The translations under genes and the position numbers were made by a program. Under the pieces are notes generated by a model. It was not told where the DNA came from. It was given only the letters and a program-made list of their open reading frames with translations, and searched no databases. From Kocuria salsicia (GTDB taxonomy: Bacteria > Actinomycetota > Actinomycetes > Actinomycetales > Micrococcaceae), in contig NZ_VELE01000001.1 of assembly GCF_007681555.1 (NCBI RefSeq), positions 992,001-1,056,000 on the forward strand: a stretch of 64,000 nt of DNA, written 5' to 3'. Positions 16,311 to 25,368 of the stretch are shown here, one piece after another (the first letter of the stretch is position 1; the number at the start of each line of letters is the position of its first letter).

Positions 16311-17027
16311 ATGCCTTCAACACTCGTCGCGGTTGTCGACGATCATGAAGTGGTTCGCGAAGGTGTTCGGCTGGTGTCCATGACATCACTCGCGGACGTC
16401 AAACTCGTGGGGTCCTCGGATTCCGTGTCCACGCTGCTGGACCAGCTGGGGAGAGACCCGGAGAATCCCGCGCTCACGGCACAGGGGGCCAAGCGGATCG
16501 AGTGCGACGTCGTCCTGCTGGACCTCTCGCTCGCGGACAAGTCGCGCCCCGCCACCAACGTGGAGCGGCTGCGCAGCGCGGGCATGAAGGTGCTGATCTT
16601 CAGCATCGGGGAGAACGCCGGTCTGATCCGCGAGGCGCTGCGCGCGGGTGCGCTGGGGCTGGTCCGCAAGTCGGACCCCCTCGAGCACGCGATCGAGGAG
16701 GCGCGCGCCATCGCGGACGGCAAACCGGTGATCACCAAGGAGCTCGCCGCCGCGATCGACGGCGACGTCGAGTTCTCCAGGGCGGCGCTGTCCCCGCGCG
16801 AGCGCGAGACTCTGCGGCTCTACGCCTCAGGGTTCGCCCAGGTCCAGGTGGCCCGGCGGATGGGCATCAAGCAGTCCGCGGTGAAGACCAACATCGACCG
16901 CATCCGGGAGAAGTACGCCCGCATCGGGCGGCCCGCACCCACCAAGATCGACCTGCGCATCCGCGCGATCGAGGACGGGCTGGTGGACCCGGAGGACGAC
17001 GTCACCAGCGCCGAGAAGAAGCTGTGA
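16311..17027 (+). CDS. NarL/LuxR-type response regulator
   Basis: 238 residues, ATG after GGAGGAACTTGCT. The receiver begins VAVVDDHEVVREGV and the phospho-acceptor is Asp71 in VVLLDLSLAD, later than the usual 52-56 because of an inserted stretch of about 15 residues just before it. The LuxR helix-turn-helix is at about 160-210 (LSPRERETLRLYASGFAQVQVARRMGIKQ...), with the lysine-rich recognition helix. It is followed 19 bases later by the histidine kinase, so the pair is cognate. A TAGACT -10 lies at 16250-16255. Confidence 0.92.
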   Translation: MPSTLVAVVDDHEVVREGVRLVSMTSLADVKLVGSSDSVSTLLDQLGRDPENPALTAQGAKRIECDVVLLDLSLADKSRPATNVERLRSAGMKVLIFSIGENAGLIREALRAGALGLVRKSDPLEHAIEEARAIADGKPVITKELAAAIDGDVEFSRAALSPRERETLRLYASGFAQVQVARRMGIKQSAVKTNIDRIREKYARIGRPAPTKIDLRIRAIEDGLVDPEDDVTSAEKKL

Positions 17028-17046
17028 CCCGAGCCCGGCCCCCCGC

Positions 17047-18354
17047 ATGAGTGCACGCGAGAGGTCTGTCACGCGCAGGGCGCTCTCGTACCGGCGGGTC
17101 AACGTCCGGCTGCGGTGGAAGCGGTTCTTCGCCACCATCGCGCCGGGGGAGCTGGGTCTTTACACGTACCGCGCCCACTATCTCGCGATGATCGGGTTCG
17201 GCGTCTTCGGAGTGGCCCACCTCATCGAGGTGCTGCCGATCTACGCCCAGCAGCAGCAGTCGCTGCGGGACTGGTACGCGGTGTTCGTGCTGGCGCTCGC
17301 GGTGCTCACCGGGTTCACCCTGCTCTACGGCCTGCGGCACTCGGTGCGTCCCTGGGTTTTCGTGGCCTACACCGCGGTAGTGGCGGCGGGGATCTTCGCG
17401 CTGCCGCTCGCATGGACCGGCAGGTCCATGCCGCAGAACCCGTGGATCTCCGGCTTCATCATCCTGGCCGTGGGCGCCGCCGCGGTGCTGTGGAGCCCCA
17501 GAGCCGCGGTGCTGTACATGGTGCTGCTCGAGTCCGTCTACGCGGTGATCGCCTCACGCGTGATCACCGTGGAGGACAGCGCGGAGCCCTGGCTCGCCGC
17601 AGGGCTCTCCCGGATGGTCTTCGGGTTCATGCTCGTCGTGGTGCTTGCCGTGGGCAAGCGGGGTGTGGAGAAGTTGGACATCGACTACGCGGAAGCCCTC
17701 TCCCAGACCCTGGCCATGCGCCGCAACCGCTCGGAGACCGCGGACCAGGAGCGCATCGACCGGCTCATCCACGACAACGTCATGGCCGCCCTGCTCGACG
17801 CCTCCCGGTCCCGGGGCCCGCTGTCCCGGCAGACCCGCCAGCTCGCCTCCCGGGCGCTGGACGTGCTGGCGGAGGAGTCCAGCCGCTCCACCGGTTCGCA
17901 CACCGTGATGGTGCACGTGCTCATGGACGAGCTCATGGACGCTCTGGCCCCCTGGCGCTCCCGGGTGCGGTTCACCAACCTCCGAGGACCCATGCGCCCG
18001 GTGGGCGAGCCCCGGGTTTTCGTCCCCGCGTACGTGGCGCACGGGCTCACCCAGGCGGTCACCGAGGCCGTGTCCAACAGCGCCCGCCACTCGGGCAGCG
18101 AACTGACCACGGTGTCCATGGAGGGCGCGCTGTGCGAGCCCACCAGGATCAACCCCGAAGGCTTCTACCTGCGCTTCACCATCAGCGACGACGGCCGGGG
18201 CTTCAACTACCACGACATCCCCGGCCGCAGGCTGGGCGTGCGCGTGTCCATCGTGGAGAACATCGAGGCGATCGGCGGCGCCGTGGACCTCGACACCGCG
18301 CCCGGGCGGGGCACGCGGGTGACACTGACGTGGCCAAAGGACGCCACGGCATGA
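17047..18354 (+). CDS. Membrane sensor histidine kinase
   Basis: 435 residues. About six hydrophobic segments fill residues 40-205 with little extracellular loop, so the signal is probably sensed in or at the membrane. The dimer region carries the phospho-acceptor His242 in RLIHDNVMAALLD, as in NarL-type HisKA_3 kinases. The ATPase domain has the N box TEAVSNSARHSG, G1 box DDGRGF and G2 box GRGTRVTLTW. It overlaps the next gene by four bases (ATGA), so expression is coupled. Partner regulator is the gene just upstream. Confidence 0.9.
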   Translation: MSARERSVTRRALSYRRVNVRLRWKRFFATIAPGELGLYTYRAHYLAMIGFGVFGVAHLIEVLPIYAQQQQSLRDWYAVFVLALAVLTGFTLLYGLRHSVRPWVFVAYTAVVAAGIFALPLAWTGRSMPQNPWISGFIILAVGAAAVLWSPRAAVLYMVLLESVYAVIASRVITVEDSAEPWLAAGLSRMVFGFMLVVVLAVGKRGVEKLDIDYAEALSQTLAMRRNRSETADQERIDRLIHDNVMAALLDASRSRGPLSRQTRQLASRALDVLAEESSRSTGSHTVMVHVLMDELMDALAPWRSRVRFTNLRGPMRPVGEPRVFVPAYVAHGLTQAVTEAVSNSARHSGSELTTVSMEGALCEPTRINPEGFYLRFTISDDGRGFNYHDIPGRRLGVRVSIVENIEAIGGAVDLDTAPGRGTRVTLTWPKDATA

Positions 18355-19379
18355 GCACGGTGAAGCGCGAGGCCTTCGCGCACCGCTACATGCGGCTCAT
18401 CGTCCTGGCCGCGTTCTCCGCGCCCTTCGTGGCCGCACTGGGGCACTTCGAGGCCTCCGCGGGACGTCAGGGGGCGTTCGTGGTCTCGATGCTCGCCTAC
18501 ACCCTCTCCGGCCTGCTGGTGGCCCTGCCCCCGTGGAACGGCCACCGCTTCCCCCTGGTGCCCACCGCCCTCGTGAGCGGCCTGTTCCTGCTGGCGGCGC
18601 AGCAGGGGTATGCGGCCACCCCCGTGACGCTCGACGCCGGGCAGGCCCCCTGGTTCCACCTGGGGTTCATCGCGGTCCTCTTCGCCCTGGGGATGCGCCT
18701 GCGCCCGGGATGGGCGTGGACCGTGTGGCTCGGTGTCACGGTCCTCTCGGTGCTGCGCTGGCCCGTGACGGACGGCGTGCTTCGCCCCGTGGAGGCCTAC
18801 CACGTGGTTGGTGCCGCCGTGCTGCTCGTGACCTGGATGGTGGAACGGCAGTACAACGAGTTCATGCTCCGCCAGGAGGACACCCGCAGAATCCTCGAGA
18901 CCGCGCGCTCGCGCGACGAGGCCGAGACGGGGATGCGCCAGGCCTCCAGCAGGCGTGTGGACGAGGTCCGCAGGCTCGCCGGCGGGCTGCTGGAGCGGAT
19001 CGCCCAGGACACCTCCCCCGTCACCGACTACGATGCCCAGCAGTTCCGGCTCACCGAGGCCCAGCTGCGCGACAGCATCCGCGGCCGTTCGATCGCCTCC
19101 CCCCACGTCCTCGAGATGACCCGTGCGGCCCGTGCTCGCGGTCTCACCGTGGACATCCTGGACGAGCGGGGCTGCGCACCGTCTCCCGCCGTCATGGAGG
19201 CCACTGCCCGGCAGCTCGCCGAGATCATCGCCCAGGCGCGGACGGGCATCATCACGGTGCGCGCGCTGCCGGAAGGCGATCCGACCGCGGTGTTCATCGT
19301 GCACGACTCCGAGAACCCGGACGACGACCCCGTGGCGGTGGAGATCGCGGACGGCACCGGGACGGTCTCCGTCTTCTGA
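18351..19379 (+). CDS. Kinase-like membrane protein lacking a phospho-acceptor histidine
   Basis: 342 residues, start overlapping the kinase stop by ATGA. Five or so hydrophobic helices occupy residues 15-165, echoing the sensor upstream. A helical region follows (ASSRRVDEVRRLAGGLLERIAQDTS) in the place where a kinase dimerisation helix would be, but it has no His-Asp pair. The C-terminal 110 residues look like an ATPase-fold remnant without clear N, G1 or G2 boxes (GIITVRALPEGDPTAVFIVHDSE, GTGTVSVF). My reading is a degenerate kinase that may form mixed dimers with, or regulate, the real kinase. The family assignment is inference; an unrelated membrane protein is the alternative. Confidence 0.65.
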   Translation: MSTVKREAFAHRYMRLIVLAAFSAPFVAALGHFEASAGRQGAFVVSMLAYTLSGLLVALPPWNGHRFPLVPTALVSGLFLLAAQQGYAATPVTLDAGQAPWFHLGFIAVLFALGMRLRPGWAWTVWLGVTVLSVLRWPVTDGVLRPVEAYHVVGAAVLLVTWMVERQYNEFMLRQEDTRRILETARSRDEAETGMRQASSRRVDEVRRLAGGLLERIAQDTSPVTDYDAQQFRLTEAQLRDSIRGRSIASPHVLEMTRAARARGLTVDILDERGCAPSPAVMEATARQLAEIIAQARTGIITVRALPEGDPTAVFIVHDSENPDDDPVAVEIADGTGTVSVF

Positions 19380-19399
19380 TGCGGGCGCACTGCACAGCG

Positions 19400-19425
19400 G
19401 CGCCGCGGCATCCTCCGCGGGGCGC
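19400..19425. terminator. Candidate hairpin after the two-component operon
   Basis: GCGCC-GCGG pairs with CCGC-GGCGC with a two-base bulge, 20 bases after the operon end. No T-run. Confidence 0.3.
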
Positions 19426-19474
19426 TGGATCCACAGGCGCCCCGCTCCCTGCCCGCTGGCGGGCGCGCCGACCC

Positions 19475-19480
19475 TAGCGT
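19475..19480 (+). promoter_or_regulatory. -10 hexamer of the Tag-like gene (leaderless)
   Basis: TAGCGT ends six bases before the ATG at 19487; no ribosome site is visible. Confidence 0.4.
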
Positions 19481-19486
19481 TGCGCC

Positions 19487-20203
19487 ATGACGACTTCGCA
19501 GCCTGACTCCCTCGATCCTCTGTCCCTGCCGCCGCAGGACGTGGGCCTGCCCCCGTCCGGGGAGCCCCCCGCGCTCGGGGACCTCCTCGCGCCCGCGGGC
19601 CTGGCGCGGACGGCGCTGCGAGCCGTCCTGTGCGGGGACGGGGTGAGCCGGTGCCCGTGGTCACCGGCCACCGTGGGCGCCCTGATCGACCACGACCAGG
19701 GCTGGGGCACCACTCCCACGAGCGCCAGGGGATACTTCGCCGCCCTCACCCTGGAACTCGTGGATTCGGGCCTCGCCCGCTGGTCCCAGGCCGCCCGGCA
19801 CGACGCGTGGCACCTGAACATGGCCGGCCTGGACCCGCGCCGAGTGGCGCTGTTCGACGACGACGACGTGGACGACCTCCTCGACGTCCCAGAGCTCATC
19901 CGCAACCGCGCCAAGATCGAGGCAGTGGTCCGCAACGCCCGCGCGTGCCAGGACTGGGAGTTCTCCGACTGGCAGGACGTGCTCGAGGAGGCCGAGGTCC
20001 CCGCGCCGGGCCCGGCACCCGAGACCGCGCTGGACCTCCCGGACAGCACCGCGGCGTCGCGACGTCTCGCACTGGTGCTGCGCGGACACGGCATCGGGCT
20101 GGTGGGGCCGGTGACGGCACACCGGTGGCTCGAGCGCACGGGCCGCGCACCCGGTCATGTGCTGGGGTGCTTCCGAGCGGTGCCGGAGGCGCCCACGGGC
20201 TGA
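19487..20203 (+). CDS. Divergent DNA-3-methyladenine glycosylase I (Tag family)
   Basis: 238 residues. After a 50-residue N-terminal extension the Tag pattern is recognisable: the zinc ligands in RCPW and in DHDQGWG, a Glu in TLELVDSGLARW at the catalytic position, the conserved block FDDDDVDDLL...IRNRAKIEAVVRNAR, the segment LVGPVTAHRWLERTG, and the final zinc pair in GHVLGC (H-x3-C). Tag removes 3-methyladenine from alkylated DNA in base-excision repair. Spacing between the catalytic Glu and the Trp that follows differs by one residue from E. coli Tag. It is convergent with bkdC, nine bases apart. Confidence 0.8.
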   Translation: MTTSQPDSLDPLSLPPQDVGLPPSGEPPALGDLLAPAGLARTALRAVLCGDGVSRCPWSPATVGALIDHDQGWGTTPTSARGYFAALTLELVDSGLARWSQAARHDAWHLNMAGLDPRRVALFDDDDVDDLLDVPELIRNRAKIEAVVRNARACQDWEFSDWQDVLEEAEVPAPGPAPETALDLPDSTAASRRLALVLRGHGIGLVGPVTAHRWLERTGRAPGHVLGCFRAVPEAPTG

Positions 20204-20212
20204 GGCCCGGGC

Positions 20213-21787
20213 TCAGTCGAGCAGCAGCGCGGGCTCCTCCAGAATGCGGGCCACGTCCGCCATGAAGCGCGCGGAGAGGTCCCCGTCCACCACGCGGTGG
20301 TCGAAAGAGCCGCCCAGGGTGGTGATCCAGCGCGGGACGACGTCCCCGTCGACGACCCACGGCTTCTGCTTGATGGTCCCGAAGGCCACGATCGCCGCCT
20401 CTCCCGGATTGATGATGGGAGTGCCGGTGTCGATGCCCAGGGCGCCGATGTTCGTGATCGACAGGGTTCCGCCCTGCATGTCCCCGGGCTGGGTGCGTCC
20501 CGCGCGAGCTGTCTGCGTCAGTTCGTGCAGCGCGATGGCCAGTTCGCGCAGGCTGAGGTCCTGGGCCTCCTTGATGTTGGGCACCAGCAGCCCCCGCGGC
20601 GTGGCCGCGGCGATCCCGAGGTTCATGTAGCGCTTGATGACGATCTCGGTGTCGGTCCACGTGGCATTGACCTGCGGGTTGCGCGCGGCGGCCCAGATCA
20701 CGGCCCTCGCCAGGATCAGCAGGGGCGTGACCTTTACTCCCTCGAAGTGCGGGGATTCCTTGAGCCGCTTGACGAACTCCATGGTCCGGGTGGCGTCCAC
20801 GTCCACGAAGATCGACACGTGCGGGGCGCTGAACGCGGACTTCACCATGTTCCGCGCGGTGGCCTTGCGGACCCCCTTGACGGGGATGCGCTCCTCACGG
20901 GCGTCCGCGGGCTGGGCGGTCGCGCTCCAGAACGTGTCCGGGCCGCCCTCCACCTCCCGCTCGTGGGCGGCGTAGGCGAGCAGGTCCCTCTTGGTGACCT
21001 GGCCGCCGTCGCCGGTGGCCCGCACGTCCGCGAGGTCGATGCCCATCTCCTTCGCCGCCTTGCGCACGGGGGGCTTGGCGAGGTTGGGGCGCCGCGGGAT
21101 GGACGCGGTGGCCGGGGGCTGCGCCGCGGGCTCGTCCAGGGACTTCCACCACGTCTCGCTGCGGTCCCGGATCTTCCCGGCCTTCTCCGCGAAGTCCACC
21201 GCGGCGCTGCCGATGCCCGTGCGGGAGAGCCGGTCCGCCCAGCCCTGCTTCCGCACGACACTGGTGTCCGCCTCGGCCTTCTGGGCCGCTGCACCGCTCT
21301 GGCTCAGTCCCTGCGGCGCCTCGGCGTCCGTGCGCATTCCCACGCGGGTACGACGCCGCCGCCGCACCGGGTCCGCCTTCGGCCCGGAGCCCACAAGCGC
21401 CTTGCCCCCGGCGGAGTCCAGGCTCGTGCCGGAGCCAGAGGTGATGTCCTCCTCCGCGCGCTGCACCTCGGGGACCGGCTCGTCCGCGAGCCCGTCCTCC
21501 GGTGCCGAGCCGGTGTAGCCGGGATCGGTCGCGCCTGCGGGGGCGTCGTCACTCGTGGCGACCGCGATGATGGGGGTGCCCACCTGCACGGTCTCCCCCT
21601 CGGCCACCATGATCTCCTGCACGGTCCCCGCGAACGGGGAGGGCAGCTCCACCACGGACTTGGCGGTCTCGATCTCCACCAGCACCTGGTTGACCGTGAC
21701 CTGGTCCCCCTCGGAGACCTTCCAGGCGAGGATGTCCGCCTCGGTCAGCCCCTCGCCCACGTCCGGAAGCGTGAAAACCTGTGACAT
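20213..21787 (-). CDS. bkdC: Dihydrolipoamide acyltransferase, E2 of branched-chain 2-oxo acid dehydrogenase
   Basis: 524 residues, ATG after GAGGGAGAACTC. Domain order: one lipoyl domain (residues 1-78, lipoyl Lys in [12 protein letters not shown]), a long Ala/Gly/Ser-rich linker of about 165 residues, the E1/E3-binding domain (about 245-280, [19 protein letters not shown]), and the catalytic domain to the C-terminus with the active-site HRVVDGD. Only one lipoyl domain is present. It moves the acyl group from E1 to CoA. Last gene of the bkdA-bkdB-bkdC run, 54 bases after bkdB. With E1 of the two-subunit type next to it, a branched-chain rather than pyruvate substrate is likely. Confidence 0.93.
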   Translation of the reverse strand: MSQVFTLPDVGEGLTEADILAWKVSEGDQVTVNQVLVEIETAKSVVELPSPFAGTVQEIMVAEGETVQVGTPIIAVATSDDAPAGATDPGYTGSAPEDGLADEPVPEVQRAEEDITSGSGTSLDSAGGKALVGSGPKADPVRRRRRTRVGMRTDAEAPQGLSQSGAAAQKAEADTSVVRKQGWADRLSRTGIGSAAVDFAEKAGKIRDRSETWWKSLDEPAAQPPATASIPRRPNLAKPPVRKAAKEMGIDLADVRATGDGGQVTKRDLLAYAAHEREVEGGPDTFWSATAQPADAREERIPVKGVRKATARNMVKSAFSAPHVSIFVDVDATRTMEFVKRLKESPHFEGVKVTPLLILARAVIWAAARNPQVNATWTDTEIVIKRYMNLGIAAATPRGLLVPNIKEAQDLSLRELAIALHELTQTARAGRTQPGDMQGGTLSITNIGALGIDTGTPIINPGEAAIVAFGTIKQKPWVVDGDVVPRWITTLGGSFDHRVVDGDLSARFMADVARILEEPALLLD

Positions 21788-21841
21788 GAGTTCTCCCTCG
21801 TGCGCTGCGGCCCCCTCTCGGGAACCGGCGGCGCGACTGCT

Positions 21842-22816
21842 CTAGTAGGCGAAGGACCGGTCGAGTGCCTCGAGCACTCGGTCCAGGTCCGGGACGTAGT
21901 GGTCCTCCACAGCGGCGGGAGGATACGGAAGGTGGTAGGAGCCCACTCGCAGCACGGGTGCTTCGAGCGAGTAGAAGGCCCGCTCGGTGACGCGCGCGGC
22001 GATCTCCCCGCCCAGCCCCCCGAAGGTCGGGGCCTCGTGGGCGATCACCAGGCGGCCCGTCTTGCGCACGGAAGCCGTCACGGTGTCGAAGTCCACCGGC
22101 GAGAGGCTGCGCAGGTCGATGACCTCCACGCTGCGTCCGTCCTCCTGGGCCGCCTGCGCCGCGGCGAGCGCCACCGGCACGAGCGGGCCCCACGCGACCA
22201 CCGTGGCCTCGTGGCCCTCACGGATCACGGCGGCGCTGAACGGGTCCCCCGGGGAGGTCGTCTCGTCCACGTCGCCCTTGAGCCAGTAGCGGCGCTTTGG
22301 CTCGAAGATGATCACGGGGTCGTCGCACTGGATGGCCTGCTGGGACATCCAGTAGGCGTCCTGCGCGTTAGAGGGGGCGAGGATCCGCAGCCCGGCAGTG
22401 TGCGCGAACAGCGCCTCCGGGGACTCCGAGTGGTGCTCCACAGAGCCGATGACCCCTCCGTAGGGGATGCGGATGGTCACGGGCACCGTGAGCCTGCCGT
22501 CCGAGCGAGCGTGGATCTTGGCCAGCTGGGTGGTGATCTGGTTGAACGCCGGGAACGTGAACCCGTCGAACTGGATCTCGCACACAGGGCGGTAGCCGCG
22601 CTCCGCGAGCCCCACGGCGGTGCCCACGATCCCGGCCTCGCCGAGCGGGGTGTCGAGCACGCGGTGGGCGCCGAAACGGGTCTTCAACCCCTCCGTCACG
22701 CGGTACACGCCACCCAGGGAGCCGATGTCCTCCCCCATGAGCATGACCTTGGTGTTCTCCTCCATGGCCCGTGCGAGCCCGGCGTTGATGGCCTTGGCCA
22801 CGGTCAGCTGTGTCAT
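21842..22816 (-). CDS. bkdB: Branched-chain 2-oxo acid dehydrogenase E1 beta subunit
   Basis: 324 residues. Transketolase-type motifs are clear: VMLMGEDIGSLGGVYRVTEGL, DTPLGEAGIVGTAVGLA, EIQFDGFTFPAFNQI, SVEHHSESPEALFAHTAGL, and the C-terminal domain with VIDLRSLSPVDFDTV. It forms the alpha2beta2 E1 with the preceding gene and holds half of the thiamine diphosphate site. Its ATG overlaps the bkdA stop in ATGA. Confidence 0.95.
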   Translation of the reverse strand: MTQLTVAKAINAGLARAMEENTKVMLMGEDIGSLGGVYRVTEGLKTRFGAHRVLDTPLGEAGIVGTAVGLAERGYRPVCEIQFDGFTFPAFNQITTQLAKIHARSDGRLTVPVTIRIPYGGVIGSVEHHSESPEALFAHTAGLRILAPSNAQDAYWMSQQAIQCDDPVIIFEPKRRYWLKGDVDETTSPGDPFSAAVIREGHEATVVAWGPLVPVALAAAQAAQEDGRSVEVIDLRSLSPVDFDTVTASVRKTGRLVIAHEAPTFGGLGGEIAARVTERAFYSLEAPVLRVGSYHLPYPPAAVEDHYVPDLDRVLEALDRSFAY

Positions 22817-24015
22817 GCGCCGGTCCCTCCGGTCTCGGTGTCCTGCGCCGGGGTGAAGCCGGCCTGGTAGTCCAGGTACTCGGCCCGTTCGGCGCTCACG
22901 AGCGAGTGCGGTTCGGCGTAGGCCTTGCCGAACGACTCCTCGAAGGTGGGCGGCTCCATGGCGAGGACCTCGGCACGCAGCTGCTGCGCGGCGTCGTCGT
23001 TCTCCCGCGCCACGGCCTCGAAGAACTCGTCCTCGACCCCGTGGTGGGTGCGGAGGTGGGACCGCAGCCGGTCGATGGGATCGAGGTGGCCCCATTCGTC
23101 CTCCTCGTCCCGCTCCCTGTACTTGGTGGGGTCGTCCGCCGTGGTGTGGGCTCCCATCCTGTAGGTCTCGGCCTCGATCAGCACGGGGCCCTCCCCTGCG
23201 CGGATCTTCTCGAGCGCGTAGCGCGTGGCCGCCACGACCCCCAGGACATCGTTGCCGTCCACGCGTAACCCCTCGAAGCCGTAGCCCGCGGCGCGCGTGG
23301 CCAGGGGGACGCGCGACTGCGTGGTGAAGGGCACCGAGATGGCCCACTGGTTGTTCTGGATGAAGAAGAGTACCGGGGCGTCGTAGGAGGCCGCGAAGAC
23401 CATGGACTCGTGGATCTCGCCCTCGGTGCTTGCGCCGTCCCCGAAGTACGCGACGACCGCCTCCGGCTCCGTGGTGGGCGGATTTCCCGCGCTCCCCGCG
23501 GCCCTGCGGTCCAGCGCGGTCCCCATGGCGTAGCCCACCGCGTGGGGAACCTGGGCGGCGAGGACCATGGTGTAGAGGTTCATCTGGTACTCCTCCGGGT
23601 CCCAGCCCCCGGCCGTGATGCCGCGGAACAGCCGCATCAGGTCCGCTGGGCGGATCCCCCGCTCAAAGGCCGCCGCGTGCTCGCGGTAGGAAGGAAAGAG
23701 CCGGTCGGTGGGCCGTGTGGGCCACACCGAACCGACCTGCGCCGCCTCCTGGCCCCGCAGCGGGACCCAGAGCACCAGCTGCCCCTGGCGCTGCAGCGAG
23801 GTGCCCTCCTCGTCCACACGGCGGGCGAGGGTCATGGACCGGTACAGGTGGTGCAGGTCCTCGAGCGAGAGGTCCGCCGCGTACGGGGAGAGCTTCGGGT
23901 CCTCGCGGACGACGCCGCGCTCATCCAGCAGCTGGTGGCGCGGCAGCGTGGCCTGCGCCTCGCTTGTGGGGGTGGGTGGTGCCATCTGGGGTCTCGATCC
24001 TTCTGCTGTCGTCAC
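22813..24015 (-). CDS. bkdA: Branched-chain 2-oxo acid dehydrogenase E1 alpha subunit
   Basis: About 400 residues. Start chosen at a GTG seven bases after GGAAGG; an ATG at 23985 is possible. Thiamine-diphosphate/Mg binding signature GDGASTEGEIHESM...NNQWAIS, plus the phosphorylation-loop-type region YRMGAHTTADDPTKYR, and SLQRQGQ...GQEAAQVGS at the substrate side. It decarboxylates branched 2-oxo acids from Val, Leu and Ile; the resulting acyl-CoAs prime branched-chain fatty acids, which dominate membranes of this family. The E3 subunit is not in the window. The aminotransferase gene lies 141 bases upstream on the same strand. Confidence 0.95.
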   Translation of the reverse strand: MTTAEGSRPQMAPPTPTSEAQATLPRHQLLDERGVVREDPKLSPYAADLSLEDLHHLYRSMTLARRVDEEGTSLQRQGQLVLWVPLRGQEAAQVGSVWPTRPTDRLFPSYREHAAAFERGIRPADLMRLFRGITAGGWDPEEYQMNLYTMVLAAQVPHAVGYAMGTALDRRAAGSAGNPPTTEPEAVVAYFGDGASTEGEIHESMVFAASYDAPVLFFIQNNQWAISVPFTTQSRVPLATRAAGYGFEGLRVDGNDVLGVVAATRYALEKIRAGEGPVLIEAETYRMGAHTTADDPTKYRERDEEDEWGHLDPIDRLRSHLRTHHGVEDEFFEAVARENDDAAQQLRAEVLAMEPPTFEESFGKAYAEPHSLVSAERAEYLDYQAGFTPAQDTETGGTGA

Positions 24016-24156
24016 GCCCGGCCCTTCCGTTCCGGCCACGGCTGCGGGTGGCCGCGGTGCGCGTCCGTCCCGGCGCCCGTGGTGGTCCGGGGGCGCTCGG
24101 TGCTCGTCACGGTCTCGGCGTCTTCGTGGTCATGGGGTCCTCGCGGGCCGCAGCCC

Positions 24157-25326
24157 TCAGCAGTCCGCCGTCCGCTGCGGGGCTTGCATGGTGCTGAGGT
24201 GCGGGAACGAGGCGCACAGTTCCAGGAACCGTGTGTTGGCCTCCGGCTCCCCGAAACTCACCCGCACCCCCTCCGCGCCGAACCTGCGCACGGACAGGGC
24301 TTTCTCGTCGCACGCCCGTGAGAACTGCTCGCTGTGCTCCCCGAGCGGCAGCCACACGAAGTTGGCCTGCGTCTCAGGGTACTGCCATCCCAGCTCCGTG
24401 AGCCCGCGCAGCACCCTTTCCCGCTCGGCCACGAGCTGCTCGACGCGCTCATCCACCTGCTCGATGCTCTTCAACGACGCCACAGCGGCCAGCTGCGCCA
24501 CCTCGGTGACGGAGAACGCGGGCGCGCTCTGACGCAGGTGGCGCGTGACGTTCTGCTGGGCCACGGTGTAGCCCACGCGCAGCCCGGCCAGCCCGTGGGC
24601 CTTGGAGAAGGTGCGCAGGGACACGACGTTGGGATGCTCACGGTAGAGGTCGATCCCGTTGGCGAGACCGACCAGGCGCTGGAACTCGGTGTAGGCCTCG
24701 TCGACCACCACCACCACGTGCGGGGGCACCTTAGCCAGGAATTCCCGCACGGCCTCGTCGCGCAGGCTGGGGCCTGTGGGGTTGTTGGGCGTGCACAGCA
24801 GGATCACGCGGGTCCGCTCGGTCACGGCGGCGGCCATGGCGTCGAGGTCGTGAGAGCCGTCCGGCAGGTTGGGAACCTGCACGCTGGCGGCCCCGGCGAG
24901 CCCGACCGAGATGGGGTAGGCCTCGAACGAGCGCCACGCGTAGACGACCTCATCCGGCTGACCATCCTCCCCCGTGCCGGCGAACGCCGCGAGGAGCTGG
25001 TTCAGGGCACCGAGGCTGCCCGCTCCGGCCACCACGTCCTCCGCCGGGACGTCCAGGTGCTCGGCCAGCGCCTCCCTCAGCGCTGTGGCGGTGGGGTCCG
25101 GGTAGCGGTTGACGTCCGCGAACGAGGCGAGCGCCTCACGCACGGCGGGCACGGCGCCGAAGGGGTTCTCGTTGGACGCGAGCTTGTAGGCCACGAGCCC
25201 CGGCACCTCGCTGGCCGGCTTGCCGGCCGCGTACGCGGGGAGTCTGCCGAGTGCCGCGCGCGGGGTGATGCACGTGGTGTCCCGCGGGAGATCCGACGGT
25301 ACCTGGGCGGACGTGGAATGTTCCAT
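24157..25326 (-). CDS. Histidinol-phosphate/aromatic aminotransferase family (class I/II, HisC-like)
   Basis: 389 residues. Fold-type I PLP motifs: YKLASNENPFG, AGAGSLGALNQLL, CTPNNPTGPS, VVDEAYTEF and FSKAHGLAGLRVGY with the PLP lysine; the C-terminal RVSFGEPEANTRFL holds the substrate-carboxylate Arg. No other his gene is nearby. Its place just upstream of bkdABC suggests a role as aromatic or branched-chain aminotransferase rather than in histidine synthesis, as with actinobacterial Pat. Start at 25326 because TAGCAT ends seven bases before this ATG; the ATG at 25335 lies inside that hexamer. Confidence 0.87.
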   Translation of the reverse strand: MEHSTSAQVPSDLPRDTTCITPRAALGRLPAYAAGKPASEVPGLVAYKLASNENPFGAVPAVREALASFADVNRYPDPTATALREALAEHLDVPAEDVVAGAGSLGALNQLLAAFAGTGEDGQPDEVVYAWRSFEAYPISVGLAGAASVQVPNLPDGSHDLDAMAAAVTERTRVILLCTPNNPTGPSLRDEAVREFLAKVPPHVVVVVDEAYTEFQRLVGLANGIDLYREHPNVVSLRTFSKAHGLAGLRVGYTVAQQNVTRHLRQSAPAFSVTEVAQLAAVASLKSIEQVDERVEQLVAERERVLRGLTELGWQYPETQANFVWLPLGEHSEQFSRACDEKALSVRRFGAEGVRVSFGEPEANTRFLELCASFPHLSTMQAPQRTADC

Positions 25327-25333
25327 AGCTGTC

Positions 25334-25339
25334 ATGCTA
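25334..25339 (-). promoter_or_regulatory. -10 hexamer of the HisC-like gene (leaderless)
   Basis: TAGCAT on the minus strand, seven bases before the ATG at 25326. Confidence 0.4.
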
Positions 25340-25368
25340 GCGCCCGCCCCTGCCGGGAACCGGTGTGC

